From Rubrivirga sp. SAORIC476 (GTDB lineage Bacteria; Bacteroidota; Rhodothermia; Rhodothermales; Rubricoccaceae), in NCBI RefSeq assembly GCF_002283555.1, contig NZ_MVOI01000003.1, forward strand, positions 580,536-644,535: a stretch of DNA of 64,000 nucleotides, written 5' to 3'. Made by a program: the position numbers and the translations under genes. Below, piece by piece: positions 55,319 through 64,000 of this stretch (positions are counted from its first letter, which is position 1; each line of letters begins with the position of its first letter). Below the pieces are notes generated by a model. The model saw only the letters and a list, made by a program, of their open reading frames with translations, did not search any database and was not told the DNA's origin.

Positions 55319-56281
55319 ATGCGCATCTCCCTCCTCCTCGCCGTCCTGGCGCTCGCCCTCGGCGCGTGCGACGGCACCACCGACGACGGCTTCACGCCGC
55401 AGCTCGTGGTCGCGGCCCAGTTGGGCGCGGGCGAGCCGCTGCCGTCGGTTCGCCTGACACGCACGTCGCCCTTCCTCGACGTGTACGACCCGACCGACCT
55501 CGGCATCGTCGGGGCTACGGTCACGGTGACGCGCACCGGAGCCGACGAGGCGGTCTACGCCTACGTCCCCACCCAGACGCCGGGCGTCTACGCGCCCGCC
55601 GACGCGTCCGTGACCGTGACCGCCGGGACGACGTACCGGCTCCGCGTCGAGGCCGACGGCGAGACGGTCACCGCCGAGACCACGGTGCCGCCGACGCTGC
55701 TCACCGTCGGCGAGCCGCAGGTGTCGGTCGTCTACGGCGTCGGCCAGGGACCCGAGGTGCGCGTCAACCGGACCTCGACGGCGGAGCGACAGGCCACGTT
55801 CGTCGCCACCACGCGCGCCCTCGACCCGGCCGACTTCGTCGAGGTGGACGTGGACGGCGAGACGTTCTACCGGAGCGTCCCCGGGTCCGGCTTCCTCCTG
55901 ACGCCCATCTACGCGCGCATCCTTGACTGCGAGGACGAGGAGGGCGGCACGATCCTGTGCGCCGAGGACCCGCGCGACGACGGCATCCGCTCCGGCACGT
56001 CGCCCGTCATCAACGAGGCCAGCTACATCGACCTCGGCGACGGGTCGCTGCTGGTGCAGGTGCCGTTCCTCGCGTTCGGCTACTACGGCCCCAGTCGGGT
56101 GTCGCTGGTGTCGCTCGACGCGGCGCTCCAGGCGTTCGTCCAGACACAGGCCGTCCAGCTCGGCGGCAGCACCCTCTCGCCGGGCGAGATCCCCAACGTG
56201 ACCACCAACGTCGTGGGCGGGCTGGGCCTGTTCGGGTCGTACGCGCGGGTGAGCAACCAGACTGAGATCGTCGAGCCGTAG
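55319..56281 (+). CDS. DUF4249 lipoprotein, partner of the TonB receptor
   Basis: 320-aa lipoprotein, ATG 55319; lipobox LGAC with Cys17. DUF4249 features: early VVAAQLGAGEPLPSVRLTRTSPF, GATVTVTR, and PADASVTVTAGTTYRLRVEADGETVTAETTVP. The protein is beta-rich, sits on the outer-membrane surface beside its receptor and is thought to help capture substrate, analogous to SusD. Separated from the receptor by the heptamer hairpin (81 nt gap). No upstream promoter box is seen other than the hairpin. Confidence 0.9.
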   Translation: MRISLLLAVLALALGACDGTTDDGFTPQLVVAAQLGAGEPLPSVRLTRTSPFLDVYDPTDLGIVGATVTVTRTGADEAVYAYVPTQTPGVYAPADASVTVTAGTTYRLRVEADGETVTAETTVPPTLLTVGEPQVSVVYGVGQGPEVRVNRTSTAERQATFVATTRALDPADFVEVDVDGETFYRSVPGSGFLLTPIYARILDCEDEEGGTILCAEDPRDDGIRSGTSPVINEASYIDLGDGSLLVQVPFLAFGYYGPSRVSLVSLDAALQAFVQTQAVQLGGSTLSPGEIPNVTTNVVGGLGLFGSYARVSNQTEIVEP

Positions 56282-56323
56282 CCCGGTCCGCCTCGGCGCG
56301 TCCGCGGAGGGACCGAGGCGGGG

Positions 56324-57151
56324 TCAGGCAGCGACGGTGCGAGCGAAGCGCAGCTTCTCCGGGTGCGTCGCCCGGATGAGCGCCCGCGCCAGCGCCCGCG
56401 TCGAGTTGACGAAGGGCGTTCCCTCGTGGCGCCGCTCCGGGATCGCCAGCGGGAGTTCGGTGCAGCCCAGGATCACGGCGTCCGCCCCACGGGCGGCGAG
56501 GTGCTCGGTGGCGGCCAGCAGCGCCTCGCGGGAGCGCGGATCGGGCGGCGCGCTCTGCGCCTTCAGCCCCCACGGGCCGTAGATGGTCTCCTGGACGGCC
56601 GTCTGGTGGGCGGTGTCGGGCACGACCGCCTGGAGGCCGGCCGCCTCCAGCCCGATCTGGTGGAGCCGGTTCGAGACGGACGACGAGGTCGCCAGCACCC
56701 CGATGTGCGACGCGCCGGGCGCCACCTCGGACACGTTCTGCACGATCGCGTCCACGATATGGAGCAGGCGTATCTCCCGGCCGTCGGCGAGCAGCCCCTC
56801 GTGCAGGCGGTCGTAGATGGCCGGAGCGTGGGCCGTGTTGCAGGGGATGCCCGCGACGGCGCACCCCGCATCGTCGAGCCGACGGAGGACCTCCATCATG
56901 GCCGGGATCGGGCTCGGCGCCGTCTCGTCGGCCAGCCATGCCGCCCGGTCGGGGATGCGGTTGGAGTACGAGATGAGCGCCACCGGCAGGTGCTCCTGGT
57001 CGGCGTGCGCCTCGGTCTCGTCGAAAATCGCGCGGACGAGGTCGAGGCCGGCGTACGGACCGAGGCCGCCCAGGACGCCGATGGCAGAGCGCTCGTCGGC
57101 AGAGGGCGCGCCGTTGAGAGCGGAGAGGGCGGGGTCGAGCGTCGAGGGCAC
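56324..57151 (-). CDS. Aspartate/glutamate racemase family protein
   Basis: 275 aa from GTG 57151. The open frame extends through the divergent tRNA-Gln gene to 57550, which cannot be the real start. Two catalytic cysteines are visible: GIPCNTAHA and ILGCTELPLAI, the usual pair of cofactor-independent Asp/Glu racemases. GVLGGLGPYAG starts the first strand, 23 residues after the GTG. Length is near the family norm (about 235-250) plus the leader. Divergent from tRNA-Gln/prs. The substrate (Asp, Glu or another acidic compound) cannot be told; it is not clearly MurI. Confidence 0.85.
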   Translation of the reverse strand: MPSTLDPALSALNGAPSADERSAIGVLGGLGPYAGLDLVRAIFDETEAHADQEHLPVALISYSNRIPDRAAWLADETAPSPIPAMMEVLRRLDDAGCAVAGIPCNTAHAPAIYDRLHEGLLADGREIRLLHIVDAIVQNVSEVAPGASHIGVLATSSSVSNRLHQIGLEAAGLQAVVPDTAHQTAVQETIYGPWGLKAQSAPPDPRSREALLAATEHLAARGADAVILGCTELPLAIPERRHEGTPFVNSTRALARALIRATHPEKLRFARTVAA

Positions 57152-57244
57152 GGGATCGGGTGAAAAGAGAAGCAAGACCCGCTGACGACCGGCGAGGGAG
57201 GGGCGGGAGCGGAGAGAGTCGTGGTCCGCGCGGCCGGATCCGCC

Positions 57245-57251
57245 TAGCTTG
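57245..57251 (+). promoter_or_regulatory. Putative -10-like box TAGCTTG upstream of tRNA-Gln
   Basis: CCTAGCTTG ends 54 nt before the mature 5' end of tRNA-Gln. Same heptamer as three protein-gene boxes, which supports a transcriptional rather than translational role. Confidence 0.5.
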
Positions 57252-57305
57252 GGGCGTGCCCGGCCGGGACGACAGCCTACGCCGCCTGTCGCGACCGGTG
57301 CCGCC

Positions 57306-57376
57306 TGCCCCATGGTGTAATGGCAGCACACCACTCTTTGGAAGTGGTTGTGGAGGTTCGAATCCTCCTGGGGCAA
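57306..57376 (+). tRNA. tRNA-Gln (anticodon TTG)
   Basis: 71-nt cloverleaf. Acceptor arms TGCCCCA (57306-57312) and TGGGGCA (57369-57375) pair perfectly; discriminator A. Anticodon stem CCACT/AGTGG encloses loop CTTTGGA with anticodon TTG, reading CAA. TpsiC loop GGTTCGAATCC is canonical. The CCA end is not encoded. Only 52 nt separate it from the prs start on the same strand. Confidence 0.97.
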
Positions 57377-57428
57377 CTCCTGGTCGCTCCCCCGGGGCGA
57401 CTGCCGGTCCTCCCTCCCCTCCCCGACC

Positions 57429-58424
57429 GTGGCCCTCCTCGTGCCCGCCTCGACGCTGCCTGTCTCGATCTTTGCCGGGCGCTCCAACCCTGCGCTGGCC
57501 CAACGGATCGCCGAGGAAGGCGGTTGGACCCTGGGCGAGGTGACCCTCAAGGACTTCTCCGATGGCGAGATCTACGTTCGCTACGAGGAGTCGATCCGGG
57601 GCACCGACCTGTTCATCATCCAGTCGACCCCGCCGCCAGCGGAGCACTGGATGGAGCTCTTCCTGATGATCGACGCCGCGCGGCGGGCCTCGGCGGCGCG
57701 CATCACGGCGGTGCTGCCGTACTTCGGCTACGCGCGGCAGGACCGAAAGGACCAGCCCCGCGTGTCCATCGCGGCCCGCATGATCGCGAAGATGCTCCAG
57801 GACGCGGGCGTGGACCGGGTGCTGACGATGGACCTCCACGCGGCCCAGATCCAGGGCTTCTTCGACATCCCGGTCGACCACCTCTATGGCTCGGCGGTGT
57901 TCGAGACGTGGCTCGACGAGAACACGCTGATGCTGGCGGGCTCCAACGGCCAGACGGTCGAGGACTTCCGTCAGAACCTCGTGGTGGTCGCCCCGGACGT
58001 GGGCGCGTCGAAGATCGCGCGGGCCTACGCCAAGCGCTTCAAGGCCGGGCTGGCGCTCATCGACAAGCGGCGGCCGGAGGCCAACGTGGCCGAGGTGATG
58101 AACATCATCGGCGACGTGAAGGGCAAGAACTGCCTGGTGATCGACGACCTGTGCGATACGGCGGGCACGCTCACGTCGGGCGCGAAGGCGCTCTCCGACG
58201 CGGGCGCGCTGAGCGTGCAGGCGTTCTGCTCCCACCCACTGCTCTCCGGCCCGGCCGTCGACCGCATCGAGGCGAGCCCGCTCAGCCGCGTCATCGTGAC
58301 CGACTCGGTGCCGCTGGCGCGCACGTCCGACAAGATCGAGGTCATCTCGGTGGCGCCGCTCTTCGCCGAGTCGATCCACCGCATCGGCTCCGACGAGTCC
58401 ATCTCGACGCTGTTCGTGGAGTGA
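57429..58424 (+). CDS. prs: Ribose-phosphate pyrophosphokinase
   Basis: PRPP synthase, 331 aa from GTG 57429 (an alternative GTG lies at 57441; the frame upstream crosses the tRNA). Makes PRPP from ribose-5-phosphate and ATP for purine, pyrimidine, His and Trp synthesis. Motifs: FSDGEIYVRYEESIRG, YARQDRKDQPRVSIAARM (ATP loop), DLHAAQIQGFFDIPVDHLYG, and PRPP loop VIDDLCDTAGT. Length matches the family (310-320). Placed directly after tRNA-Gln and perhaps cotranscribed. The standard neighbours rplY and pth follow, interrupted by an acetamidase-like gene. Confidence 0.96.
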   Translation: MALLVPASTLPVSIFAGRSNPALAQRIAEEGGWTLGEVTLKDFSDGEIYVRYEESIRGTDLFIIQSTPPPAEHWMELFLMIDAARRASAARITAVLPYFGYARQDRKDQPRVSIAARMIAKMLQDAGVDRVLTMDLHAAQIQGFFDIPVDHLYGSAVFETWLDENTLMLAGSNGQTVEDFRQNLVVVAPDVGASKIARAYAKRFKAGLALIDKRRPEANVAEVMNIIGDVKGKNCLVIDDLCDTAGTLTSGAKALSDAGALSVQAFCSHPLLSGPAVDRIEASPLSRVIVTDSVPLARTSDKIEVISVAPLFAESIHRIGSDESISTLFVE

Positions 58425-58447
58425 CGGCCCCCGCTCGGATGGGGCCG
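58425..58447 (+). terminator. Possible terminator hairpin after prs
   Basis: 7-bp stem (58425-58431 with 58441-58447), starting just after the prs stop. No T tract follows, so termination is uncertain. Confidence 0.3.
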
Positions 58448-58538
58448 CCGGGCGGCCGCGCGTGCCTCCGCTCGGCGGCTCGGGGTTGCCTGGATTGAGG
58501 AGCGGTCGCCATCATGGTGCTTTGGCCCTCGCGATCCG

Positions 58539-59807
58539 ATGCGTCGTCTCCTCGTCCTCGTCCTGGCCGTTCCCGTCCTCGCCCTCGCTCAGGCCGGGCC
58601 GCCGTCTTCCATCGCGGGCGACTGGGTCTTCCGGATGGAGGGCGACCCGACGCCCCAGCGCGTCGCCCTGACGGCCGACGGCGATCTGATCCGTGGACGC
58701 GTTTACGGCTCGCCCTTCGAAGGCACGATGACAGGCGCCATGCTGGCCTTCGACGTCAGCGGGTACGCGTGGAGCGGCACGCAGGACGGCGACCGCCTGG
58801 AGGGCTGGATCGTGTCAGACGGAGACTCCAGTCGGTGGTCGGGCGACCGCTTCCGCGCCCCGGCCTCGCCGCGCACGTTCGAGGTGACGCCCACCACGTA
58901 CCACCGGCTCGTCGGCTCCGACGCTGAGCCCGCGCTCCGCCTCTACGCGGGCGACACCGTCCGCACCACGACCGTCGACGCGGCGGGCTGGAGCACGGGC
59001 GGCTACCGGGAGCCCGGCAACCGCGTCACGCGCGGCGGGAATCCCCTCACGGGACCGTTCGTGGTGGAGGGGACGCTTCCCGGCGACGTGCTGGCGGTGA
59101 CGCTCCACCGGGTCCGCCTCAACCGCGACTGGGCCTACAGCGGCGACGCGATCCTGTCGAGCGTCCTCGACCCGCAGGCCCTCGCCGACCGCGAGGTAGG
59201 GGGCACCCTCGTCCAGTGGGTGCTCGACCCCGACGCGGGCGTCGCCCGGCTGGCCGAGCCCCTGCCGACGCTGGGCGCGTACGAGACCCCGCTGACGCCG
59301 TTCTTGGGGAGCATCGCGGTCGCGCCTGGAGGCGGCGTGACGCCGAGTTCGCGCGACTCGGGCCCGTACGGCGGCAACATGGAGCTGTCGGCCGTGCGCG
59401 AGGGGGCGACCGTGTACCTGCCCGTCGGCGAGGAGGGCGCCTACCTCTACCTCGGCGACGGCCACGCCGCCCAGGGGGACGGCGAGCTGACCGGCGACGC
59501 GCTGGAGACGAGCCTCGACGTGACCTTCTCGGTCGAGGTGTTGCGGTACCGGTTCTACCAGGTGCCGCGCGTCGAGACCGAGGACGCGCTGGTGAGCGTC
59601 GGCATCGCGGGCTCGCTGGACCGGGCGGTCGAACAGGCGACCTCCGACCTCGTGCGCTGGCTGGGGGAGGCCTACGGGCTGACGGACACCGAGACCGCAC
59701 TCGTGATGGGCACCGCGCTTCGGTACGACATCCCCGACCTCGTGCAGCCCTGGATCAGCGTCTCAGCCCGCATCGACAAGGCTGCGCTGGCGGGGATCGG
59801 AGGGTAG
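58539..59807 (+). CDS. Exported acetamidase/formamidase-family protein
   Basis: 422 aa. A signal peptide (1-18, ending ALAQ) is followed by a short beta module (about 20-105) absent from cytoplasmic homologues. The acetamidase/formamidase core starts near 120: GDTVRTTTVDAAG, VEGTLPGDVLAVTLHRVRLNRD, GGGVTPSSRDSGPYGGNMEL (the family's PxxxGGNxD-type motif, with M in place of D), GDGHAAQGDGEL. Hydrolysis of simple amides is the family activity. The exported form suggests a periplasmic or surface amidase; the substrate is unknown. Inserted between prs and rplY. Confidence 0.87.
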   Translation: MRRLLVLVLAVPVLALAQAGPPSSIAGDWVFRMEGDPTPQRVALTADGDLIRGRVYGSPFEGTMTGAMLAFDVSGYAWSGTQDGDRLEGWIVSDGDSSRWSGDRFRAPASPRTFEVTPTTYHRLVGSDAEPALRLYAGDTVRTTTVDAAGWSTGGYREPGNRVTRGGNPLTGPFVVEGTLPGDVLAVTLHRVRLNRDWAYSGDAILSSVLDPQALADREVGGTLVQWVLDPDAGVARLAEPLPTLGAYETPLTPFLGSIAVAPGGGVTPSSRDSGPYGGNMELSAVREGATVYLPVGEEGAYLYLGDGHAAQGDGELTGDALETSLDVTFSVEVLRYRFYQVPRVETEDALVSVGIAGSLDRAVEQATSDLVRWLGEAYGLTDTETALVMGTALRYDIPDLVQPWISVSARIDKAALAGIGG

Positions 59808-59941
59808 CCTGCGCGGCGGCTCTTCGCCGATTTGTCGCGGTACGCCCCCCGTGCCCCGCCGTAGGCTTCGGGTTCGATCCGCGAGACAGGCCCGACCCCG
59901 GGACGGTCCTCGGTCCCCGACCCCCGCATCCGAACCGAATC

Positions 59942-60574
59942 ATGCAGTCCATCACGCTCGACGTCCAGCCGCGCGAGACCGGCAAGGTCGCCACGAAGGC
60001 CGTCCGCCGCGAGGGCCTCGTCCCGTGCGTCCTCTACGGCACCCACACGGAGCCCGTCCACTTCGCCACGGAGACGCTGAGCCTCCGCCCGCTCATCTTC
60101 ACCACCGAGACGTACCGCGTGGCGGTGTCGGTCGGCGGCGAGGACTACGAGGCGATCCTCAAGCAGGTCGACTTCCACCCGGTCACCGACCAGCCGCTCC
60201 ACGTCGACTTCCTGGCGCTGACGCCGGGCGAGGACCTGACGATGACGATTCCGATCCATCTGGAGGGCACCGCGCGCGGCGTCAAGGCCGGCGGCGCGCT
60301 GTCGCAGCCGCTCAACGACCTCCAGATCCGGGCCCTCCCGAAGGACATCCCGGGCCACGTCTCCATCGACGTGACCGCCCTGGAGATGGGCGAGTCGCTC
60401 CACGTCTCGGACCTCGCCCTCGGCGACGCCATCACGGTCCTCACCGACCCCGAGCGCACCATCGCGTCGGTCACCGCGCCGAAGGTGGTCGCGACCGACG
60501 ACGAGGAGGCCGAGGCCCTGGAGGCCGACCTCGAGGGCGCCGAGGAGGCACCCGAGGCGACCGAGGACGCGTAG
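59942..60574 (+). CDS. rplY: Large ribosomal subunit protein bL25 (general stress protein Ctc type)
   Basis: 210-aa bL25 of the long, Ctc type with a C-terminal TL5 domain. N-terminal part binds 5S rRNA (ITLDVQPRETGKVATKAVRREGLVPCVLYG); the second part begins near 95 (DLTMTIPIHLEGTARGVKAGGAL) and includes DIPGHVSIDVTALEMGESLHVSDL. The last 25 residues are very acidic (EEAEALEADLEGAEEAPEATED), common in this group. Start ATG 59942. Gene order rplY-pth is standard. A TAGGCTT segment lies about 75 nt upstream. Confidence 0.95.
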   Translation: MQSITLDVQPRETGKVATKAVRREGLVPCVLYGTHTEPVHFATETLSLRPLIFTTETYRVAVSVGGEDYEAILKQVDFHPVTDQPLHVDFLALTPGEDLTMTIPIHLEGTARGVKAGGALSQPLNDLQIRALPKDIPGHVSIDVTALEMGESLHVSDLALGDAITVLTDPERTIASVTAPKVVATDDEEAEALEADLEGAEEAPEATEDA

Positions 60575-60602
60575 GCGTCTCGTCGGCACGCACGATCCCC
60601 GT

Positions 60603-60629
60603 AGGGGCACGGCCCGGCGCCGTGCCCCT
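60603..60629. terminator. Strong hairpin between rplY and pth (possible terminator)
   Basis: Perfect 11-bp stem (60603-60613 with 60619-60629), 5-nt loop; the following sequence GCGTTCGTTT has only a weak T tract. Begins with GTAGGGGC, complement of the CCCCTAC motif. Could end rplY transcripts or act as an intergenic repeat or processing site. Confidence 0.5.
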
Positions 60630-60652
60630 GCGTTCGTTTCAGCCCCCCTGCG

Positions 60653-61288
60653 ATGTCCTGGCTCTCTCGCCTCTTCGGCGGCCCGCCACCGCCCGCCCTG
60701 GCCCCGTCGCGACTGATCGTGGGGCTCGGCAACCCCGGCCCCGACTACGTGGGCACGCGCCACAACGCGGGCTTCATGGTCGTCGACCGTCTCGCCGAGC
60801 GCCTGGGCGCGGACCTGTCCACGGAGGCCGCCCACGCGTTCGTCGGCGAGGTGACGGTGCCCGCCGAGGGCGACGCCGAGGCGGTGGTGCTCGCGCTGGC
60901 GAAGCCGCTCACGTTCATGAACCGGAGCGCGCGCGCGGTGACGGCCCTGCTCGACCGGTACGGCCTCGACGTGGACGACCTGCTGATCGTCTACGACGAC
61001 CTCGCGCTGCCCGTCGGCGGGCTGCGACTGCGCGGAAAGGGCTCCCACGGCGGCCACAACGGCATCCGCGACCTCATCCAGACCCTCGGCTCCACCGAGT
61101 TTCCCCGGTTGCGCGTAGGGGTGGGGAATAGTTTCCCCCCCGGCAGGCAGGTCGATTTCGTCCTGTCGCCTTTCGACGATGCGGAGGAAGAGGCGGTCTC
61201 GGCCGCCCTCGACGACGCGGCCGACGCCGCGCTCACCTTCGCCCGCGATGGCCTGACGGCCGCCATGAACCGGCACAACCGCCGCTAG
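60653..61288 (+). CDS. pth: Peptidyl-tRNA hydrolase
   Basis: 211-aa Pth, releases tRNA from stalled peptidyl-tRNA. Conserved [26 protein letters not shown] with catalytic His, [51 protein letters not shown], and RLRVGVG. An N-terminal extension of about 18 residues ([10 protein letters not shown]...) precedes the core. Family usual length is about 190-200. Follows rplY by 78 nt with a hairpin between; hppA starts 64 nt downstream. Confidence 0.97.
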   Translation: MSWLSRLFGGPPPPALAPSRLIVGLGNPGPDYVGTRHNAGFMVVDRLAERLGADLSTEAAHAFVGEVTVPAEGDAEAVVLALAKPLTFMNRSARAVTALLDRYGLDVDDLLIVYDDLALPVGGLRLRGKGSHGGHNGIRDLIQTLGSTEFPRLRVGVGNSFPPGRQVDFVLSPFDDAEEEAVSAALDDAADAALTFARDGLTAAMNRHNRR

Positions 61289-61352
61289 GCGCCCGACGGC
61301 CCCTCACCCGACGAACCGCCCGCCAGGGCACCGACTCGCTCACCCCCACATC

Positions 61353-63662
<2,310 letters not shown>

Positions 63663-63686
63663 CACGGCCATCGGTCGACAGACTGA

Positions 63687-63721
63687 GCGCCCGGTCTCCG
63701 CGTGGAGGCCGGGCGCTTTTT
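63687..63721 (+). terminator. Rho-independent terminator after hppA
   Basis: 13-bp stem (63687-63699 and 63704-63716) with one G-T pair, loop GCGT, then TTTTTCT. It begins 25 nt after the hppA stop. Confidence 0.92.
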
Positions 63722-63862
63722 CTGATCCCGCCTCGGGCCCGAGGCGAGCAGGGCGGATGGAGAGGGGGATGCGTTAAGACACCGCGGCGAAAGCGCTTGC
63801 GAACGGACGCGGCGGAAACCCTCCGGAGCGGGGACGATTCACGCGAGGCCCCCTCCCTGCCG

Positions 63863-64000
63863 ATGCCCCCTCCTCTCTCTCTCCCACACACGCTCCGCCA
63901 GTACCGACTGGAGGCCACGCTCGGCAAGGGATCGTGGGGCACGGTCTACCGGGCCGTCGACACGCATCTGCTGCGGACGGTGGTGGTGAAGCTGCTCCAC
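63863..64000 (+). CDS. Serine/threonine protein kinase, partial (5' end only)
   Basis: First 46 codons of a eukaryote-like Ser/Thr kinase, cut by the window edge. The start ATG 63863 is preceded by a pyrimidine-rich leader. Gly-rich loop LGKGSWGTV (20-28) and the ATP-anchoring Lys at 43 (VVVKLLH) are visible. The rest, including the HRD and DFG motifs, is outside. Confidence 0.85.
   Translation, partial: MPPPLSLPHTLRQYRLEATLGKGSWGTVYRAVDTHLLRTVVVKLLH

Noticed and set aside
57348-57428. ATG start of prs inside tRNA-Gln
   Set aside because: Overlaps the functional tRNA and adds 27 non-family residues.
57152-57550. N-terminal extension of the racemase through the tRNA-Gln gene
   Set aside because: Would place coding sequence antisense to a tRNA; the GTG at 57151 fits the family start.

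Overview
This 64 kb window is very GC-rich (about 70% by eye). It most likely comes from the Rubricoccaceae/Rhodothermia branch of the Bacteroidota-Rhodothermota group, for example a Rubrivirga- or Rubricoccus-like bacterium. The evidence is protein and signal content, not a database search: C-terminal type IX secretion sorting domains, TonB-dependent receptors with a DUF4249 lipoprotein partner, an HPr kinase homologue, a K+-dependent membrane pyrophosphatase, a cbb3 oxidase locus, and the near absence of Shine-Dalgarno sequences.

Layout. 1-2.8 kb: an SbcD-like phosphoesterase and an SbcC/YhaN-like ATPase, cut by the left edge. 2.9-4.8 kb: an operon of DUF1080 lipoprotein, rhodanese and thioredoxin. 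4.9-14.2 kb: an orphan PAS histidine kinase, a secreted glucose/sorbosone dehydrogenase-like protein with a type IX tail, a propeller histidine kinase with its LuxR-type regulator, and an unknown 265-residue protein. 14.3-18 kb: a double universal stress protein, then an operon of two YceI proteins and an outer-membrane barrel. 18.3-28.7 kb: a TonB-like protein, then a complete cbb3 oxidase locus (ccoN, O, Q, P, G, a 58-residue membrane protein, ccoI, ccoS, an unrecognised FN3-like tail-anchored protein) facing a DsbD_2/SafE-like membrane protein. 28.9-34.9 kb: a nitroreductase-like protein, a GAF-PAS histidine kinase/LuxR regulator pair, two further double Usp proteins and a small exported protein. 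35-38 kb: HprK homologue, MoxR ATPase and a type IX cargo protein. 37.9-42.7 kb: a giant exported Ig-like/zincin protein whose 3' third, and the start of the gene after it, are strikingly AT-rich. 42.8-57.2 kb: a DUF2339 membrane protein, a Spy-like lipoprotein with an outer-membrane barrel, an M28 peptidase, a type IX sulfatase, a small lipoprotein, a TonB receptor with DUF4249 lipoprotein, and an Asp/Glu racemase. 57.3-64 kb: tRNA-Gln, prs, an acetamidase-like protein, rplY, pth, hppA, and the start of a Ser/Thr kinase.

The coherent functional block is the respiratory locus. It has structural subunits, an electron-transfer accessory protein, a copper ATPase and small assembly proteins, chained by 4-8 base overlaps. 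The most interesting signals are: (1) a recurrent TAGCTTG-type box lying 19-25 nt, or only 4-5 nt, upstream of start codons, which looks like a lineage-specific promoter element giving short or absent leaders; (2) the AT-rich zincin-encoding island inside an intact GC-rich gene, followed by a partly AT-rich neighbour; (3) the unassigned FN3-like and 58-residue proteins inside the cbb3 locus; (4) heptamer-repeat and CCCCTAC hairpin elements confined, as far as I saw, to intergenic DNA.
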